Source: Hirudinaria manillensis (Eukaryota; Annelida; Clitellata; Hirudinida; Hirudinidae). From it: a stretch of 64,000 bases of DNA. Numbering within the stretch: the stretch's first letter is position 1; each line of letters begins with the position of its first letter. The DNA lies in the NCBI GenBank assembly GCA_034509925.1, contig CM067532.1, positions 2,176,642-2,240,641 of the forward strand, read 5' to 3'. Made by a program: the position numbers and the translations under genes. This document shows positions 1 through 14,105 of the stretch, in pieces. The notes under the pieces are model-generated. The model had not been told where the DNA came from. It ran no database searches and saw only the letters and a list, made by a program, of their open reading frames with translations.

Positions 1-368
1 TTTTTTTATGTTTTCTGTAACAATTTCGCTTGAAATAGTAAAGAAATTTATTATTATTATAATTATAATTATCTTATAAAATGTCTTTATTTCATTATTA
101 TAATAATATATTATTATTAATATTAATAGTATTATTATACTGTTATTATAAGAAGAATAAAACGAAAATGGAATAAAACGAAAATGTCCTTACTAATATT
201 AATAATAAATACTTTTTAACCCAGTTACCCGGCGATTTATTTGTTGAAAATGAAACTCGATTATCCACGAATTAACAATTAATCGGCAAAAATTTCTGAA
301 AAAATCATTTTAATATCTTGAAAAAAAAATTACAAAATTATCAAGTGGCAAAATATTATTACTCTTTT

Positions 369-425
369 TGATGATGTTGTTGTTGATGATGATGTTGATA
401 ATGATGATGATGATGACGATGACGA

Positions 426-456
<31 letters not shown>

Positions 457-463
457 GTCGTTG
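369..463. repeat. GAT/GAC trinucleotide repeat
   Basis: An imperfect run of GAT with GAC and GTT variants, visible directly. It opens a methionine-rich frame that I do not consider a gene. Confidence 0.85.
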
Positions 464-606
464 TCGTTGTTGTTGGTTTCTTTGGAGTCTCAGACAATAG
501 CAACTAATTGTCAACATTCAATTGAATTCGCGAGGGACCGAAATCCAGAACGTGTTGCAAGTAAATTACGTAATTGGTACGTTTTCTGATAAAGTACCCA
601 ATCTTG

Positions 607-700
607 TCGCACCATCATCATTACCATCACCGCCGTCATCTTCTTCCTCATCCCGCTCTTCTCATCATCATCATCATCATCATCATCATCGTCGTCATCT
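607..700. repeat. ATC/CAT trinucleotide repeat
   Basis: A run of CAT/ATC triplets with CGT and TCT interruptions. It gives poly-His in one frame and poly-Asp on the other strand. Confidence 0.85.
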
Positions 701-935
701 ACATCAATAACATCATCTCGTTTAGGAAAGCACCACAATTTAACAAGGCAGCATCGGCTGCCTTACCCCCAGTTCGAGTTCACAGGGACTGTGCCCCCAA
801 TGACGTATCGTTCTGAACTTCGAAAGGCTCTCGTCCAGCAAAGCAAATATTCTGTCATTTTTTAATCAGTCGAGCACTCCAGATTTTGATAAAGGAAGCG
901 CAGCAACTTTGAGTGCCCGAATGAATGATAATAAA

Positions 936-1036
936 CAGCAACAACAGCAATAATGTTGACAACAATAACAACAACAACAACAACAACAGCAATAGCAACA
1001 ACAACAACAACAACAACAGCGACGACGACGACGAAG
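936..1036. repeat. CAA/CAG/CGA trinucleotide repeat
   Basis: About 100 bp of CAA units with CAG and CGA variants, giving poly-Asn, poly-Gln or poly-Val depending on frame and strand. Confidence 0.85.
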
Positions 1037-4000
1037 TCTTTTTCTGTGCTTGGCTCAGAATTTGTCCTAAAAGTTCCCGGGTACATTCAATTTTGATTTT
1101 TGTTTTCCTTTGCTTTACATTCAGGACATTCAGGAATGTCACACAGATGTCACAGTCGCTCTTCGAATATTAAATAAATAAATAAATAAATATTTAATTA
1201 ATCAATTAATTAATTAATTAATGTGCTGTAAAATGATTGGTTGAGAAGTAGGTTAAAACGTAAAGTGTAAATAGTATAAAAAGACATTCAATGTCTTGAA
1301 ACAGACAGGGAATTTTAGTAAATCAAATTTAAATCATATTAAATCAAATTTAAAATCGTGTCATCAAAAGTATGGCAAGCTCAAAGTCCATGTCATCGTC
1401 GACATCACTATCATAACCATCATCATCTTCGTCGTCATCGTCATTAGTCTCTCTGCATTAATTATCATCAATGCAAGGAATGCAATGACCAGCATCTCGA
1501 AAACGGTGTTCAACTCCCTCAAGAGGAGAAGCGAGGATGATGACGATGACGATGAACATGCAAGGCGTCCACCTGTTCCATCCTTTCAATTCCACCCCTG
1601 AATCCGTGGTGGAAAAAAGAAGAAGAAGAAGAAGACGAGGAAGCGATGATGATTCGACGACTGAAAAGCATTAATTCAAATCAACCAGCTTTTTCCAACG
1701 ACCACCACGCAGTCGTAGTCTAGCAGACGAGCGTCTGGCGTGGCGATGATTAATCGAGTGACGTAATTACGAGACCGGAAGAGATTAGTCATCATTAAGA
1801 CGGTCACGTGGTGCCCGGGAGATGCTGGAAGAGTTGTTGGCTCTCCGGCACGTTCCGGTCTTTTTGAGCCGATTTGACGGGCAGGGGAATGACAATTAGC
1901 GCTCGGAAGGGCATTGAAAGTCCAACGATGACGATGTTCGGCTCCGTCATTAGGACTGGAATTCCTCTCTCTCTCTCTCTTCCTGGCTCTCTATCTCTCT
2001 AGTTTTTGCTGATTCCAATGACGAATCCATTATTACTTGTTCATTTGCGATGTCGATCTTGTGAGCTTGTGAGCTTGTTTGTGCCTCGTCCATTAATGGC
2101 GGCCGATTGTTCGATTGTCTGTAATTAGGCAGGACGAGACGCGCTCCTATGTGATGCCAATTTGAGGATTTGAAAACACAATGGAATCGATCACAATGGA
2201 GATCGTTAATTAACGTAATTAGTCGACATTTATTTTTATACATTTATAATATTAATCCTTTATTTATTTATTCATTTAATTCGCTGTTATTATTAAGACT
2301 ATTTTGTTTTCATTATTATTTGTTGGTTATTATAAAATCATTTTAAATGTTTATTTTTTATAAATTATTTTGATATAAAATCGTTCTATAATTAGATTTT
2401 TAAATTTAACAATAGACATAATTATAATAACGATATAATAATAATAATAATATAATAATAATAATGGTATAATTATTAAAGCGACAAATAGTTATTATAT
2501 CAAGTAAATCGGTTAAGAGAACCATTTCGAAATGTCCTTACAATTCTCCTTTAATAAATAATTTCTTTACCATATTTTTGCACGTCAACCAAAAACAACA
2601 TCAAAAACAAACAGATCTTCAGTCCACGGATTCATTCCTTGAAGATGCTTTTCCAACGTCCTTCTTTGCAATGCATTAAGACTTCCTGGTCACCCAACCG
2701 TGACAAACCATGGAAGATACTCTGCAAAAGCAGTTGGGTCGTTGTTTGCATCCATAAATTATCTGGACGATGATTGGTCCTCAAAGTTATCAATTTGTTT
2801 ACATGCCTTTGTTAGCTGTGGTACTATATGAGTGCTATCATCACACGGAAGACTATGTCTGGTTTCTTATCGTTGTTATGTTCACTAATGATCATCGTCG
2901 TCGTCGTCATCTTCATTACCATAATAATTGTCATTATTGTTGTATTAAACGTGTTGTATGTAATGTTAGGTGTCATTTCAACTCTTAAATTATTTTTTCG
3001 ACCCTATCAGTAGCCTATAATCCTCTCCGGGTCAAACCACATTCCCCTTAGGGTACCCTCTCGATGTATTTATGTATCGCAGGATAAACATAACGAGGAG
3101 TTTATATAATATCGCGGCTTCGGCCAGAGATTCCAATTAGGGTCCCCAAGAATGAATTGCTGTCGATAAGTCATCTATTGGACCGATTGCCTTCACTGTT
3201 GCATGCCTCGATTCACTCAGACCACGAGCCAATGCCCCATTGATCATTTGTAATTTATCAATTTGTTGCCATTGGCAACCGAGGATGAATTGACTGCATA
3301 ACGGTTGCAGAGTCTATAATACCTGGTCCTTTTTTTTTAGGGTTTTTATTAGTTCTTCTCCCCCCGTTCCTACAATCCATCATCGTGGTCTTCGTCAAAT
3401 CATTGTTTCTATTGTTGTTTCAGTTACTCTGGCGGTCATCTGTAATTACAGCAGAGTTGGAACAGCTGTTTATAATAACTATGATAGCGACTGAATGAGT
3501 GAACGTGTGAGAATGAATGAGATGTTACGACGATGATTATTACCGCTTTTTTCTCAGCGATTGTTGGTCAAACACTCGCACGAGTTGGAGACCTGATTTT
3601 GATGACCCCGTTTTTTTTGGCTCTCATAAAAAATCATGGGAATGGGGTGACCATCCTCTTGCCCTCCCTCCAAATTACCCCCCTGGTGAGTAGAATGAGA
3701 AAGAGAAGCGAGGCATGGGTTGTTTTTGAAACAGGATTGGGCGGATTCAAAACCGTCTCCATTTTTTTTCAAAGAGTGATCGCAGACTCTCGGTCGATTA
3801 GGAATCGTGCATGATAAATGATCCGAGGAGTGCTTGTCGTAATCCACCAGTAAATTGCTTTCCAACAAAACCTCTTTTTTTGTTTTGCTTTTCCTGCTCA
3901 GATACTTGAACATTTGAGTCGAAATTTACAGTCACTCCTTCCGAAAGAAACGACTAGCGAGTGGGACAAATACTAATAGCAGCATATATTTTGCTTGTAT

Positions 4001-4508
4001 TATTTTTTTGCATTTGAATTTGCAATTAAACTCCCTAGAATGTCATCTCATCATCGAGGGCGTCAAAACGTCTGAGCGAATTGCAGAAAAAACAAATATT
4101 TTGAATTTTTTTTTGGTATCTCCCTTATTATTAACCCTCCTGAGAGATTTGTAGGGAACGATTTCAACTCAATCTTTCAAATGCAAGCCCCTGAAGGAAT
4201 AAAATTTTTTAAAAAATCTAAATTTTTGATGACGTGGCCTTGAAGCAATTTCACGAGGAAGAAAAATTTGCGGACATGGTTTTCGTTTTTCAACAGACAA
4301 AGTTGCATTCGCTCTAAAACTTATTCCGAATTTTTACACTCCTTCGCTTCATATCACGCAATGATATTTGAAGATTTTTGAAGATGGCTTTTAATAGATG
4401 TCTGATTTACATTGCAGATGCTGAATTTCTCAACGAAATAAGAGAAAGCTTACTTAGGACGCAGCAGCTAAGAACCGATCACCATTCCACACCAGTCGTA
4501 ACATCTCA

Positions 4509-6293
4509 ATGGCGTTTAAACAATTCGAGCACAAACCAGGACAGAGAGTCACCTGGTTCGCACTCGACAAAGATAAGTTTCAGGCCATATTTGAAGATGC
4601 CCTGAACGAAATGAATCTCGATTCCAATGACGCTCGTCAGAATTCCACAAGCGACTCGTCGGTCTCCAAAAATGACTCGCCAAAAGTCAAGATCGAGAAA
4701 CTGGAAGATTTCCACCTTCCGGAAGGAAACACAACCGAGAAAATCAAATGTGAGGTCGAGTTGGAGACAAAAATGGAAAGCGTCGACGAAGTCACCTTGC
4801 CAAAAGATCTGAGGGTCTCTTCCAAGCATTCCACAACATTCTCTGATCTCCGATTCATTCCACTAAAAGATCCAAGACATGCCGACTTGATGAAGAAAAC
4901 CGGAGGCCCAAAGCGGTCATTGACGCCCGATTTTGGCAGAATACTGATCGAACATTCTCTCAAACGCTCTCATTCTGCCACGAATCTCGTCACAACTTCC
5001 AGCGAATTCTTTCCGGATCTTATTGTTCCGATTGCTAATAAGATTGACGATTCAGACACAATCACGACAGAAGAAATAAACGTTGGATTGGAAAAAGTCC
5101 TGGTTGAAAGCAAGAAAAATTTCGTCTCCATTGAAAACATTTTAAGTCGGGACAACGAATATTCCACGAAGAAGTCACGACCACAATTTAATAGCGGCGA
5201 ATCGCTGAACTCACCCACGATGGAATATTACAATAACGTTTCAAAATCAACTTCACTCAGAGAATCAGTTCCACCACGTTGCGGATGGTTCGGAATTGAC
5301 AAGAAAATTTTTTCGGGAATAGTGGACACCCTGTCGCAGATATATTTCGAGAACTTCACAAGAGGCGAATTAGTCGGATTAAATCCTCCCAAATTCGATC
5401 CGATTGCAGACGATTCAAGAAATTCAATTCACAACCAAGTCACGAGAGCAATTGAATTACATCGTCAGAACTCCTGGTACTCAAATTCCTCCAGTTTCAG
5501 AAAAGTTTCAAAAGCAAATGAACTGTTATCTCATTCCAAAATGTTCAAGGATCGGTTTCCCTTTTCACGCTCCGGACTGATGAGCAGATGTCTGTTAGAA
5601 CATGGAAAAACTCTGAGAAGAGGCTCCAAGTTGGCTTCGAAAATTTCATGCGGTAAGGGTAAAGAATGTAAGCGTAGAGAAAAAGTTCTCAATTCGTCTT
5701 GCGTTTCTTCGACTATTGGCTCTCCGATGAAAGAGACAGTACTCTCTCCCAAAAAGCGCTCCAGCTCTCCAAGTAATAAGCCGTCTGGAAAAGAATCATG
5801 GATCAGAGTCGACAAATCGCTGGTCAACGGCATGGTAGATTTTTTGGTCGGACAGTTGTATCCGGAATCAGAACTAGCAAAAAAGTCTGAGGTGAAGAAA
5901 GAAATTGGAAACAGAATTGAAAATCTCCACAGCATTGGCGATTCCGTTAACAGCAATAGCGGTAGGTTTTCTTGCAAGGGAGAGAATTCCAAGACAAACT
6001 CGCCATCAGTCAAGCGGGCTGGAGGCGACCGAACAAACTATAGCATCGGCTTCCTCTCGAAGTCTGAATCGAGAGGCCAAAAATCTTTTGGCTCGGAGAA
6101 TACAAGGATGGCAAATCAGTCGAACGAAGAGTGTAACAAGTCCATTGACAAGAAGTCTCAATCTTGGAAATCAGAAGCGGTTCAGAGGAACGACCCAAGC
6201 GGAGACAAAAGTCCAAGCAGGGGATACTCTTCGCCCGTTCCATACTGGAATCCGGGTACTGCAAACTCCCTCAAGGAAGCCATATTAACTTAA
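4509..6293 (+). CDS. Unknown 594-aa Ser/Lys-rich protein with three W-x3-D-K repeats, intronless
   Basis: A single uninterrupted frame from ATG 4509 to TAA, by far the longest in the window. An in-frame TAG at 4455-4457 with no ATG between supports this start. I do not recognise the family. The protein is hydrophilic and rich in Ser, Lys and Asn, with no signal peptide or membrane segment. A motif of about 20 residues occurs three times, at W16, W260 and W431: W-[FI]-x-[LIV]-D-K, two residues, then a short amphipathic stretch containing [FV]-x-[AG]-[IM]-[FV]-[ED] and ending near Leu/Tyr. Between the copies lie basic, Ser-rich, probably disordered linkers with SP dipeptides such as in S-P-K-K-R-S. 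Possible reading: a nuclear or cytoskeletal scaffold with three short docking helices; this is inference. A polyadenylation signal follows at 6948. No introns are seen in the coding part, so a retrocopy origin or a late single-exon gene are both possible. Confidence 0.85.
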   Translation: MAFKQFEHKPGQRVTWFALDKDKFQAIFEDALNEMNLDSNDARQNSTSDSSVSKNDSPKVKIEKLEDFHLPEGNTTEKIKCEVELETKMESVDEVTLPKDLRVSSKHSTTFSDLRFIPLKDPRHADLMKKTGGPKRSLTPDFGRILIEHSLKRSHSATNLVTTSSEFFPDLIVPIANKIDDSDTITTEEINVGLEKVLVESKKNFVSIENILSRDNEYSTKKSRPQFNSGESLNSPTMEYYNNVSKSTSLRESVPPRCGWFGIDKKIFSGIVDTLSQIYFENFTRGELVGLNPPKFDPIADDSRNSIHNQVTRAIELHRQNSWYSNSSSFRKVSKANELLSHSKMFKDRFPFSRSGLMSRCLLEHGKTLRRGSKLASKISCGKGKECKRREKVLNSSCVSSTIGSPMKETVLSPKKRSSSPSNKPSGKESWIRVDKSLVNGMVDFLVGQLYPESELAKKSEVKKEIGNRIENLHSIGDSVNSNSGRFSCKGENSKTNSPSVKRAGGDRTNYSIGFLSKSESRGQKSFGSENTRMANQSNEECNKSIDKKSQSWKSEAVQRNDPSGDKSPSRGYSSPVPYWNPGTANSLKEAILT

Positions 6294-6947
6294 TGTGAAT
6301 GTGTTTCAACCACACAGCGCCACATGCGTTACGTCAGAGAGGCTTTTCATTATTCATTTACAGAATGTTACAGAATGTCCCTTTCCCAAATGCGGCCAAT
6401 CAACCAATATCGTAAAAGAAAACGTGTTTTAACCATTTTTCACAATTCAGGTTAGAACTAAATCAATCTAGTCTGCCGCATTAGCAACGACCACACATAA
6501 AAACAAAGAATTAATTCGATAAGAATTTAAATGGATGAAATTTCAAATAGCCAAGCTAGACAACTGAGTTCTTGGCATTTCCCTTCAAGACACAATTGGC
6601 CGAGTTTCTAAATCGGCATCCTAAGTTGCCAGCGATGCGTGACGATGTTTGGGTAAAACGAAGTGTTGTCAGTCTTCATTCCGGCAATATTTCCATCGAA
6701 ATGTGCCATGATATTCATACGCCGCTGTCATTTCGAATTCCGTTATAAAGAGGCGTTGGACTCGCCAAATATGGCTTTACGTGTTAAATATGATTTCTAT
6801 TTTTATATGTGTCCGTTCCAGCAATGTTGAAGTCAATAGGGTATCCATGCGAGGTTTAAACTGCAGATTCTTTTCGATCAGTTTCCCGATGCGTTTATTT
6901 GATGTGACGATGTCATTCGTAGATGTTAGCGAGAATATCTCGGTATA

Positions 6948-6953
6948 AATAAA
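6948..6953 (+). promoter_or_regulatory. Polyadenylation signal AATAAA
   Basis: AATAAA about 655 bp after the stop of the 594-aa gene, followed by a T/GT-rich stretch. It is the first canonical hexamer I noticed downstream on this strand. Confidence 0.5.
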
Positions 6954-7664
6954 GTTTTATTTATTTAACTACCGCTTGTGTTTGTTCCGTTTATTTTGGC
7001 TCCATCTTGAAATACAGCCTTTTAAAGATTTTTTAAGCGAGGAATTAGAAATAAGTTAATAAATTGGAGCACAGTGGGTTTTAATGGATGTGATTCCTGC
7101 CATATTTTCTTCACGTCAAATAAGGCTTGCCTAGTTGATGTGAATGCGTCCTGATCAGTCTTTCTGAGAAAGTCTTAATACCAAGAGACTCATGTGCGGA
7201 AAGAAAATTAATTCTTTGTGAAACATTTCTAACAAATCTACTTCGCTTTTATAAGGATAACTCGGCAACACAAAATATGTATAATATTGTCTGCTAGAAA
7301 CATAAACGAAAAAATACAACATAATTAAATACCATCACATTAGTAATAATTAATCCTCTAAATAAATAAAATTTTTATGTACTCTCGAAACATTAGTGTC
7401 ACATTTCTCAAGAAGCTGGTTTTCCTGGAACGTGATTCTTAAGAAATAACTAAATAGTTATTTCAAAAATTGCTAAAGGCGGGTCTGAGAACATTTTATC
7501 TTATCAGTTCTTAATTATTTTTATTGCTTCGAAATATTTTAAATATTTGAGACTCAAATATTAATAATATTAATTTAATTCCCCCCAAAATTTTCAGAAA
7601 CTAATCAATTGGCCAAAAAAATGACAACTTCAAAATTCGTCTGTCACAAGGACTTAGGCAAATA

Positions 7665-7850
7665 TTAAAATTGATCTTTGAAACTTTCCACCTCGTCATT
7701 ATCCAGGAAATAGCAGAAGCGTATTTTCTTGGGTTTCTTTTCTTTATTCTTTCTCTTGACAAGAGTTCCAAAGACACTTTTGGCGCCAAATCCCAACTCG
7801 CAACTTCCGGCTGTCTTGAATATGAATTCCTCTCCCGAGAAATCCCAAGA
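7665..7850 (-). pseudogene. TSSC4-like C-terminal exon or gene fragment
   Basis: On the minus strand a frame of 61 codons runs from a possible acceptor (AAAACAG before 7850) to TAA at 7665-7667. Its middle, FGAKSVFGTLVKRKNKEKK followed by PKKIRF, aligns with the C-terminal part of the TSSC4 gene at 10299-10829, which has FDAKTVFGAEVKKK followed by a KK-rich run and VQF. There is no upstream exon I can join and no methionine, so it may be a duplicated and decayed fragment, or the last exon of a separate gene. The frame itself is still open, which leaves the second option alive. It lies about 2.6 kb downstream of TSSC4 in the same orientation. Confidence 0.4.
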
Positions 7851-8229
7851 CTGTTTTAGGAGATATCGGACAACTAGTCAGTCCCCCTATAATATCATTA
7901 ATGGCCAAATTCGGCCTATCAATCCCTAAAGGATTTTTTTCTTGTTTTGTACGAGCGTTTTGTACGTGTGTTTGTTATAATTCTCTTTTTTCTTGGTAAG
8001 ATTGATAAAGTAAACTTTAAAACCGAATTTTCCCTCGTATTCAACTAGATTATTGAGCAACAATCTACTTTAAAAAAATTACAACATTTTTATGCAGACT
8101 AGATTTGCATTTCTTCAAAGTTGGTTGGCCTTGAAAGTGATACGTGATACAAATGCGAATACAGTAGTATCCGCCCATTAGCAGGAGAGTATCCAAGAGT
8201 ATCAGAACTTCGTGATGATGCTGCGCCAA

Positions 8230-8840
8230 AAGTCTCGCAGACTTTGGGATTTGGCTGGGCTCCATGACCAGCCATGTCAATAACATCACCCGCTCCTGCT
8301 TTGTGTCCCTCTAGGAGATCCACAGCATAGTTGTTTCACTCTCCTTTAAGACTTACCTCATCAAAACCCAGGTCCTTTCCAAGATTGTCCATGGCAACTT
8401 AAGGTTGGTGGGCCTCTCTCCCTGTCGCTTTGAGTAGCTGCGGAGAGTCATAAATGCAGCAGCCACACACATCTTCAACAAGAGGAAGTTTTACCGTGTG
8501 CCCTATTCCATTTCTGAGTTATACTGGCTACATATCCACCAGAATATCAAATCTAAGACTACCATGCTGGTATTCAAATCCCTCATGGATCAAGCACCAT
8601 CTTACCTGCCGTTTGATTGCACTGCGCATTTCCAGGGAAGAAGCAGAATCAGGTCTACATCTTCAGTCCATACGTCAAGCTTGACAGAAGGTCCCTCGAT
8701 GTCGCACATCTACAGATTTGGAACAGACTGGATGCTTCCATCACCAATTCCGACCCAACTGGTTTCCACACTGCCCCGAAGTTTCCCTCTCAGGGTAAAG
8801 CCACTCCTGACAGCCCAGTGGTTTTGAAGTCTGCCTAGAC
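8230..8840 (+). mobile_element. LINE (CR1/L2/Rex-like) reverse transcriptase 3' end, degraded
   Basis: Translating the plus strand, with stops and shifts, gives the familiar C-terminal order of a non-LTR retrotransposon reverse transcriptase: a GIWLGS-like motif and NNITRSCF near 8240-8300, an INAAATHIF segment near 8450 (usually QNAAARL), ELYWLHIHQNIKSKTTMLVF then KSLMDQAPSYLPF near 8510-8610 (usually LHWLP, FK, LxFK, APSYL), and IWNRL near 8720. Stops interrupt the frame several times, so it is a dead 5'-truncated copy. Clade is uncertain between CR1, L2 and Rex1. Confidence 0.7.
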
Positions 8841-9279
8841 ACACATTACTCTAAAAATACTCAGAATTATTCTTATTTTTAAACTGTCCTCATAATTTAC
8901 TGTGCTTCGATATTTACATACATTTCTCATACTCAACTATCAAACTTCCATTTTTAAGTACAAATTTGATTATAACACTTCGCCATATCATTTAGAAATT
9001 ACTTTACAAGTTCTTATGAAGTTCACGGTTATTATCTTCAATTCAGAATTGGACCACTAGCTAAACAATGACTTATCAATGGCTCCTATGAAAGGAAGAT
9101 GACTCCTTCTGGTCTAACTATTTGAATAACAAATAAATATGTTAAGGAACTGCTGCTCAATCCATATATTTACCAAAACAAGTGTCTGCATTGTAAAGAA
9201 ATGCTAGTCGATGATTTCTCCCATAAGAAATTTAAAAACTAACCAGTAACTGGAAAATTGTTAAGGCAGTGCCAAGCTT

Positions 9280-9645
9280 GTCCTTTCCGATCTGGAACTT
9301 GGCAGCTCTGAGTGCCCGAACCTGCTGGACTGGCCTCCAATCTGCCATTGCATCACCTTTAAAATTGCCATCCTCACATTCTCACATCAACTCCACACTA
9401 CTCTCAAGATCTGATGAGTAGCACACACCGACCGCCTTTGCTCATCATCTGCCAACACTCGACTCCACCATCCGTGAATCACACCTCATCAGCTGTGGCT
9501 TTTCCTTCGCCTTGCCCGTCCTCTGGAATGGACCACCTCACTCTGTCTGCTCCCGGCCTTCTCTGGCACTCTTCAAGCTGATGACCCACCTTTTCAAATT
9601 AACAAATAACAGGAACCCAAGGCAAACAGTACCATAATAAAGGAC
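9280..9645 (+). mobile_element. Second LINE 3' end fragment
   Basis: A separate reverse transcriptase tail. Near 9320-9400 one frame reads PPICHCITFKIAILTF, matching the LHWLPI...FKIALLTF block; near 9500-9600 another reads FSFALPVLWNGPPHSVCS then PSLALFKLMTHLFKL, matching the terminal block with LWNSLP, SLxxFK and LKTHLF. The frames differ, so it is decayed. An ATT/AGT microsatellite follows directly, as is common at the 3' end of such elements. Confidence 0.65.
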
Positions 9646-9690
9646 ATTATTATTATTATTATTATTATTAGTAGTAGTAGTAGTAGTATT
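9646..9690. repeat. ATT/AGT trinucleotide tail
   Basis: ATT units followed by AGT units immediately after the LINE fragment; probably its 3' tail. Confidence 0.8.
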
Positions 9691-10191
9691 ACCATAGAAT
9701 AAATTAACAATAAATGATGTGAACGTGAAGAAATATTCCATCTGATAGATTAAACAAAGTAAAGAATGTATTCCAATGATCTCGTTTATGATTTATATTA
9801 CAGTAAAAATCATTGATATAAATAAAATTATCAAAATTCAGCTTAGATTAGTCACGTTTTTATTTAATTTTAGATAATCAATGATTTGCTACAAAAAAAG
9901 AGTTTAACCCAAAAGCTCAATCTTCAAAAGGAAAATTGTTTTATAAGAAAAATGAAAAATCTGTTGCAAGAAAATTAATTCAGCAAACAAGAATCCTACA
10001 ATAGCAGGATTAAACAAAGATGTCTGATACAGGAGATCACAAATAATTAAATAACACCAATTTGCACCAAACATCTGCAATCCAGTAGAGGTATATCCCT
10101 GAGATACCATAATACTTTTTTTTTTAAATTAAGGCCCAAGTATTAAAAAGACAACGAATGACCTCCAACATTATTAACTTATAAAACTTTC

Positions 10192-10197
10192 TTTATT
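10192..10197 (-). promoter_or_regulatory. Polyadenylation signal for TSSC4
   Basis: AATAAA on the minus strand (TTTATT on plus) about 100 bp beyond the TSSC4 stop codon. Confidence 0.5.
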
Positions 10198-10298
10198 ACA
10201 TACTAAATGTTTTCAAACAAAAATTCAAGTAAACTAGTAAAATATAGATAAACTAGTAAAATATGTCACAAGGGTGTGTTTAACTTCAGTCATTGGTT

Positions 10299-10829
10299 TC
10301 ATTCACATGAGTCATCTTCTGCATTGTCATCCAATTCATGACCCAATCTGCTCGCAAAGGATCTGCTATCAAGAAATTGCACTTTCTTGGTTTTCTTTTC
10401 ATCATGCTTTTTCTTGACTTCAGCTCCAAAGACAGTTTTAGCATCAAATTCTCCCTCATCTTCAACTATGTCTTGGACGGCACCTCTGCTTCTGAGAAAT
10501 TCAAAGGCTGCTCTGCGACAGGCGGCATCAGACATCTGCTCTTCTGTAACGTCTTCCAAACTGTATTCCGTCCATTTGGATGGATCTCTTACGAAGGATT
10601 TCTTTGTAACTCTAGTCTGATCTACTTCTGATAGCGATGTTGATTTTTCGTCGTCTGGCAGTCTTCTCTTCCTAGGATTGTGCTCCTCAAACGGATCGAA
10701 GCCCACCAGATCTTTTGCACTTTTGACCAACTCCGGCGTAGCCAGATAGTCTTGATATCCCTTTTCATAACTATCCAAAACTGAGAAAATATCTTTAGCA
10801 CGTTGTTTACATTCTTTTACATCATCCAT
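10299..10829 (-). CDS. TSSC4: TSSC4 homologue (U5 snRNP assembly factor family)
   Basis: A single-exon frame of 176 residues. Two blocks match the TSSC4 family: near residues 8-16 QRAKDIFSVLD (the vertebrate protein has a SRDIF-type motif), and near residues 82-110 a KSFVRDPSKWTEYSLEDVTE block followed by AAFEFLRSRGA, corresponding to the conserved block with HPERWTKYSLEDV. The C-terminal part is lysine-rich (VKKKHDEKKTKK) and ends acidic. Human TSSC4, about 329 residues, is known to bind U5 snRNP and to help its assembly and tri-snRNP formation in the nucleus. This copy is about half that length and lacks the long N-terminal acidic region. ATG at 10829 gives MDDVKECKQRAK. No intron is needed. 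A related fragment lies downstream at 7665-7850. Confidence 0.75.
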   Translation of the reverse strand: MDDVKECKQRAKDIFSVLDSYEKGYQDYLATPELVKSAKDLVGFDPFEEHNPRKRRLPDDEKSTSLSEVDQTRVTKKSFVRDPSKWTEYSLEDVTEEQMSDAACRRAAFEFLRSRGAVQDIVEDEGEFDAKTVFGAEVKKKHDEKKTKKVQFLDSRSFASRLGHELDDNAEDDSCE

Positions 10830-11458
10830 GTTGGAGTTAGCTTGCGTCGTTTGCCAATGTTTACAAATATGGACTAATGAAAACGAAATTCATATTATAA
10901 TATAAAAGATAATAAGTTTGACAATACATATTTAAAAGTTTACCAACAACTTTCAAGTTTTTTAATAAAATTTTAAAATATTATTGTCTTTATACCTGAC
11001 CTATTATTAGTTATAATTACACAAATTTTTCGTATAAATAAATAGTGCTTCATATATGTTAATAGTGTTAAAAACCATTACACCCGTTTAATATACATAT
11101 ATATATATATATAAACAGAATATTACAGACTTTATTCTTAAATCACTGTAATCTGCGATTAAATTAAGTTAATAGAATTGGGATTAGGCTGGATTACTGC
11201 AACTAACTATATATTGTGCTGCATTATTATCCCGCGCACTGCCACTTAAGGCAAAGGTACTTCATAACGGTGGGGCAACAATGGAAGAACGATGCAAGTA
11301 AAAAGCAGCTTTGCCTTTCTTACTTATAATATGTACTTAAAGTTACTGCAGTAATCATATAATATGCATTATATAATATGTCCAGTGACTGGACTTGCCT
11401 TTCCACAACCAAGAGTCCCATCAACAATTTCTTAATAAACACCTCTATTAGCAAATAA

Positions 11459-11464
11459 TTTATT
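11459..11464 (-). promoter_or_regulatory. Polyadenylation signal for the first enolase gene
   Basis: AATAAA on the minus strand about 58 bp after the stop codon at 11522. Confidence 0.6.
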
Positions 11465-11521
11465 GACACACAATCTTTAAAGTTAGGTTTGGTCATTGAA
11501 CTATTACAAAATTATTCTCTT

Positions 11522-14105
<2,584 letters not shown>

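Larger units (their letters stand above)
1..4508. other. AT-rich intergenic region with trinucleotide arrays; no gene recognised
   Basis: I find no convincing exon here. The region holds GAT/GAC repeats near 369-463, ATC repeats near 607-700, CAA/CAG repeats near 936-1036 and AATA/TTAA tracts near 1170-1221. These repeats produce several short open frames of poly-Asp, poly-Asn or poly-His that I treat as artefacts. Positions 1700-1960 are less AT-rich and unique but carry no long frame with recognisable content. Parts of the far right may be 5' leader or promoter of the gene that starts at 4509: an in-frame TAG at 4455-4457 closes that gene's frame upstream. Confidence 0.6.

Noticed and set aside
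368..1142. Several open frames of poly-Met, poly-Asp, poly-Asn or poly-Leu
   Set aside because: They are translations of trinucleotide repeats in all frames and both strands, with no unique coding sequence.
1950..2243. A 97-codon minus-strand frame with a Glu/Arg-rich end
   Set aside because: The acidic end is a CTCTCT microsatellite; the rest has no recognisable content or splice context.
3554..3913. A 119-codon minus-strand frame
   Set aside because: It overlaps another frame of similar length on the plus strand, has no family resemblance and no nearby signals; treated as chance.
9904..10110. A hydrophobic 68-codon minus-strand frame
   Set aside because: Resembles a membrane peptide only because the DNA is AT-rich; no splice sites or neighbours support it.
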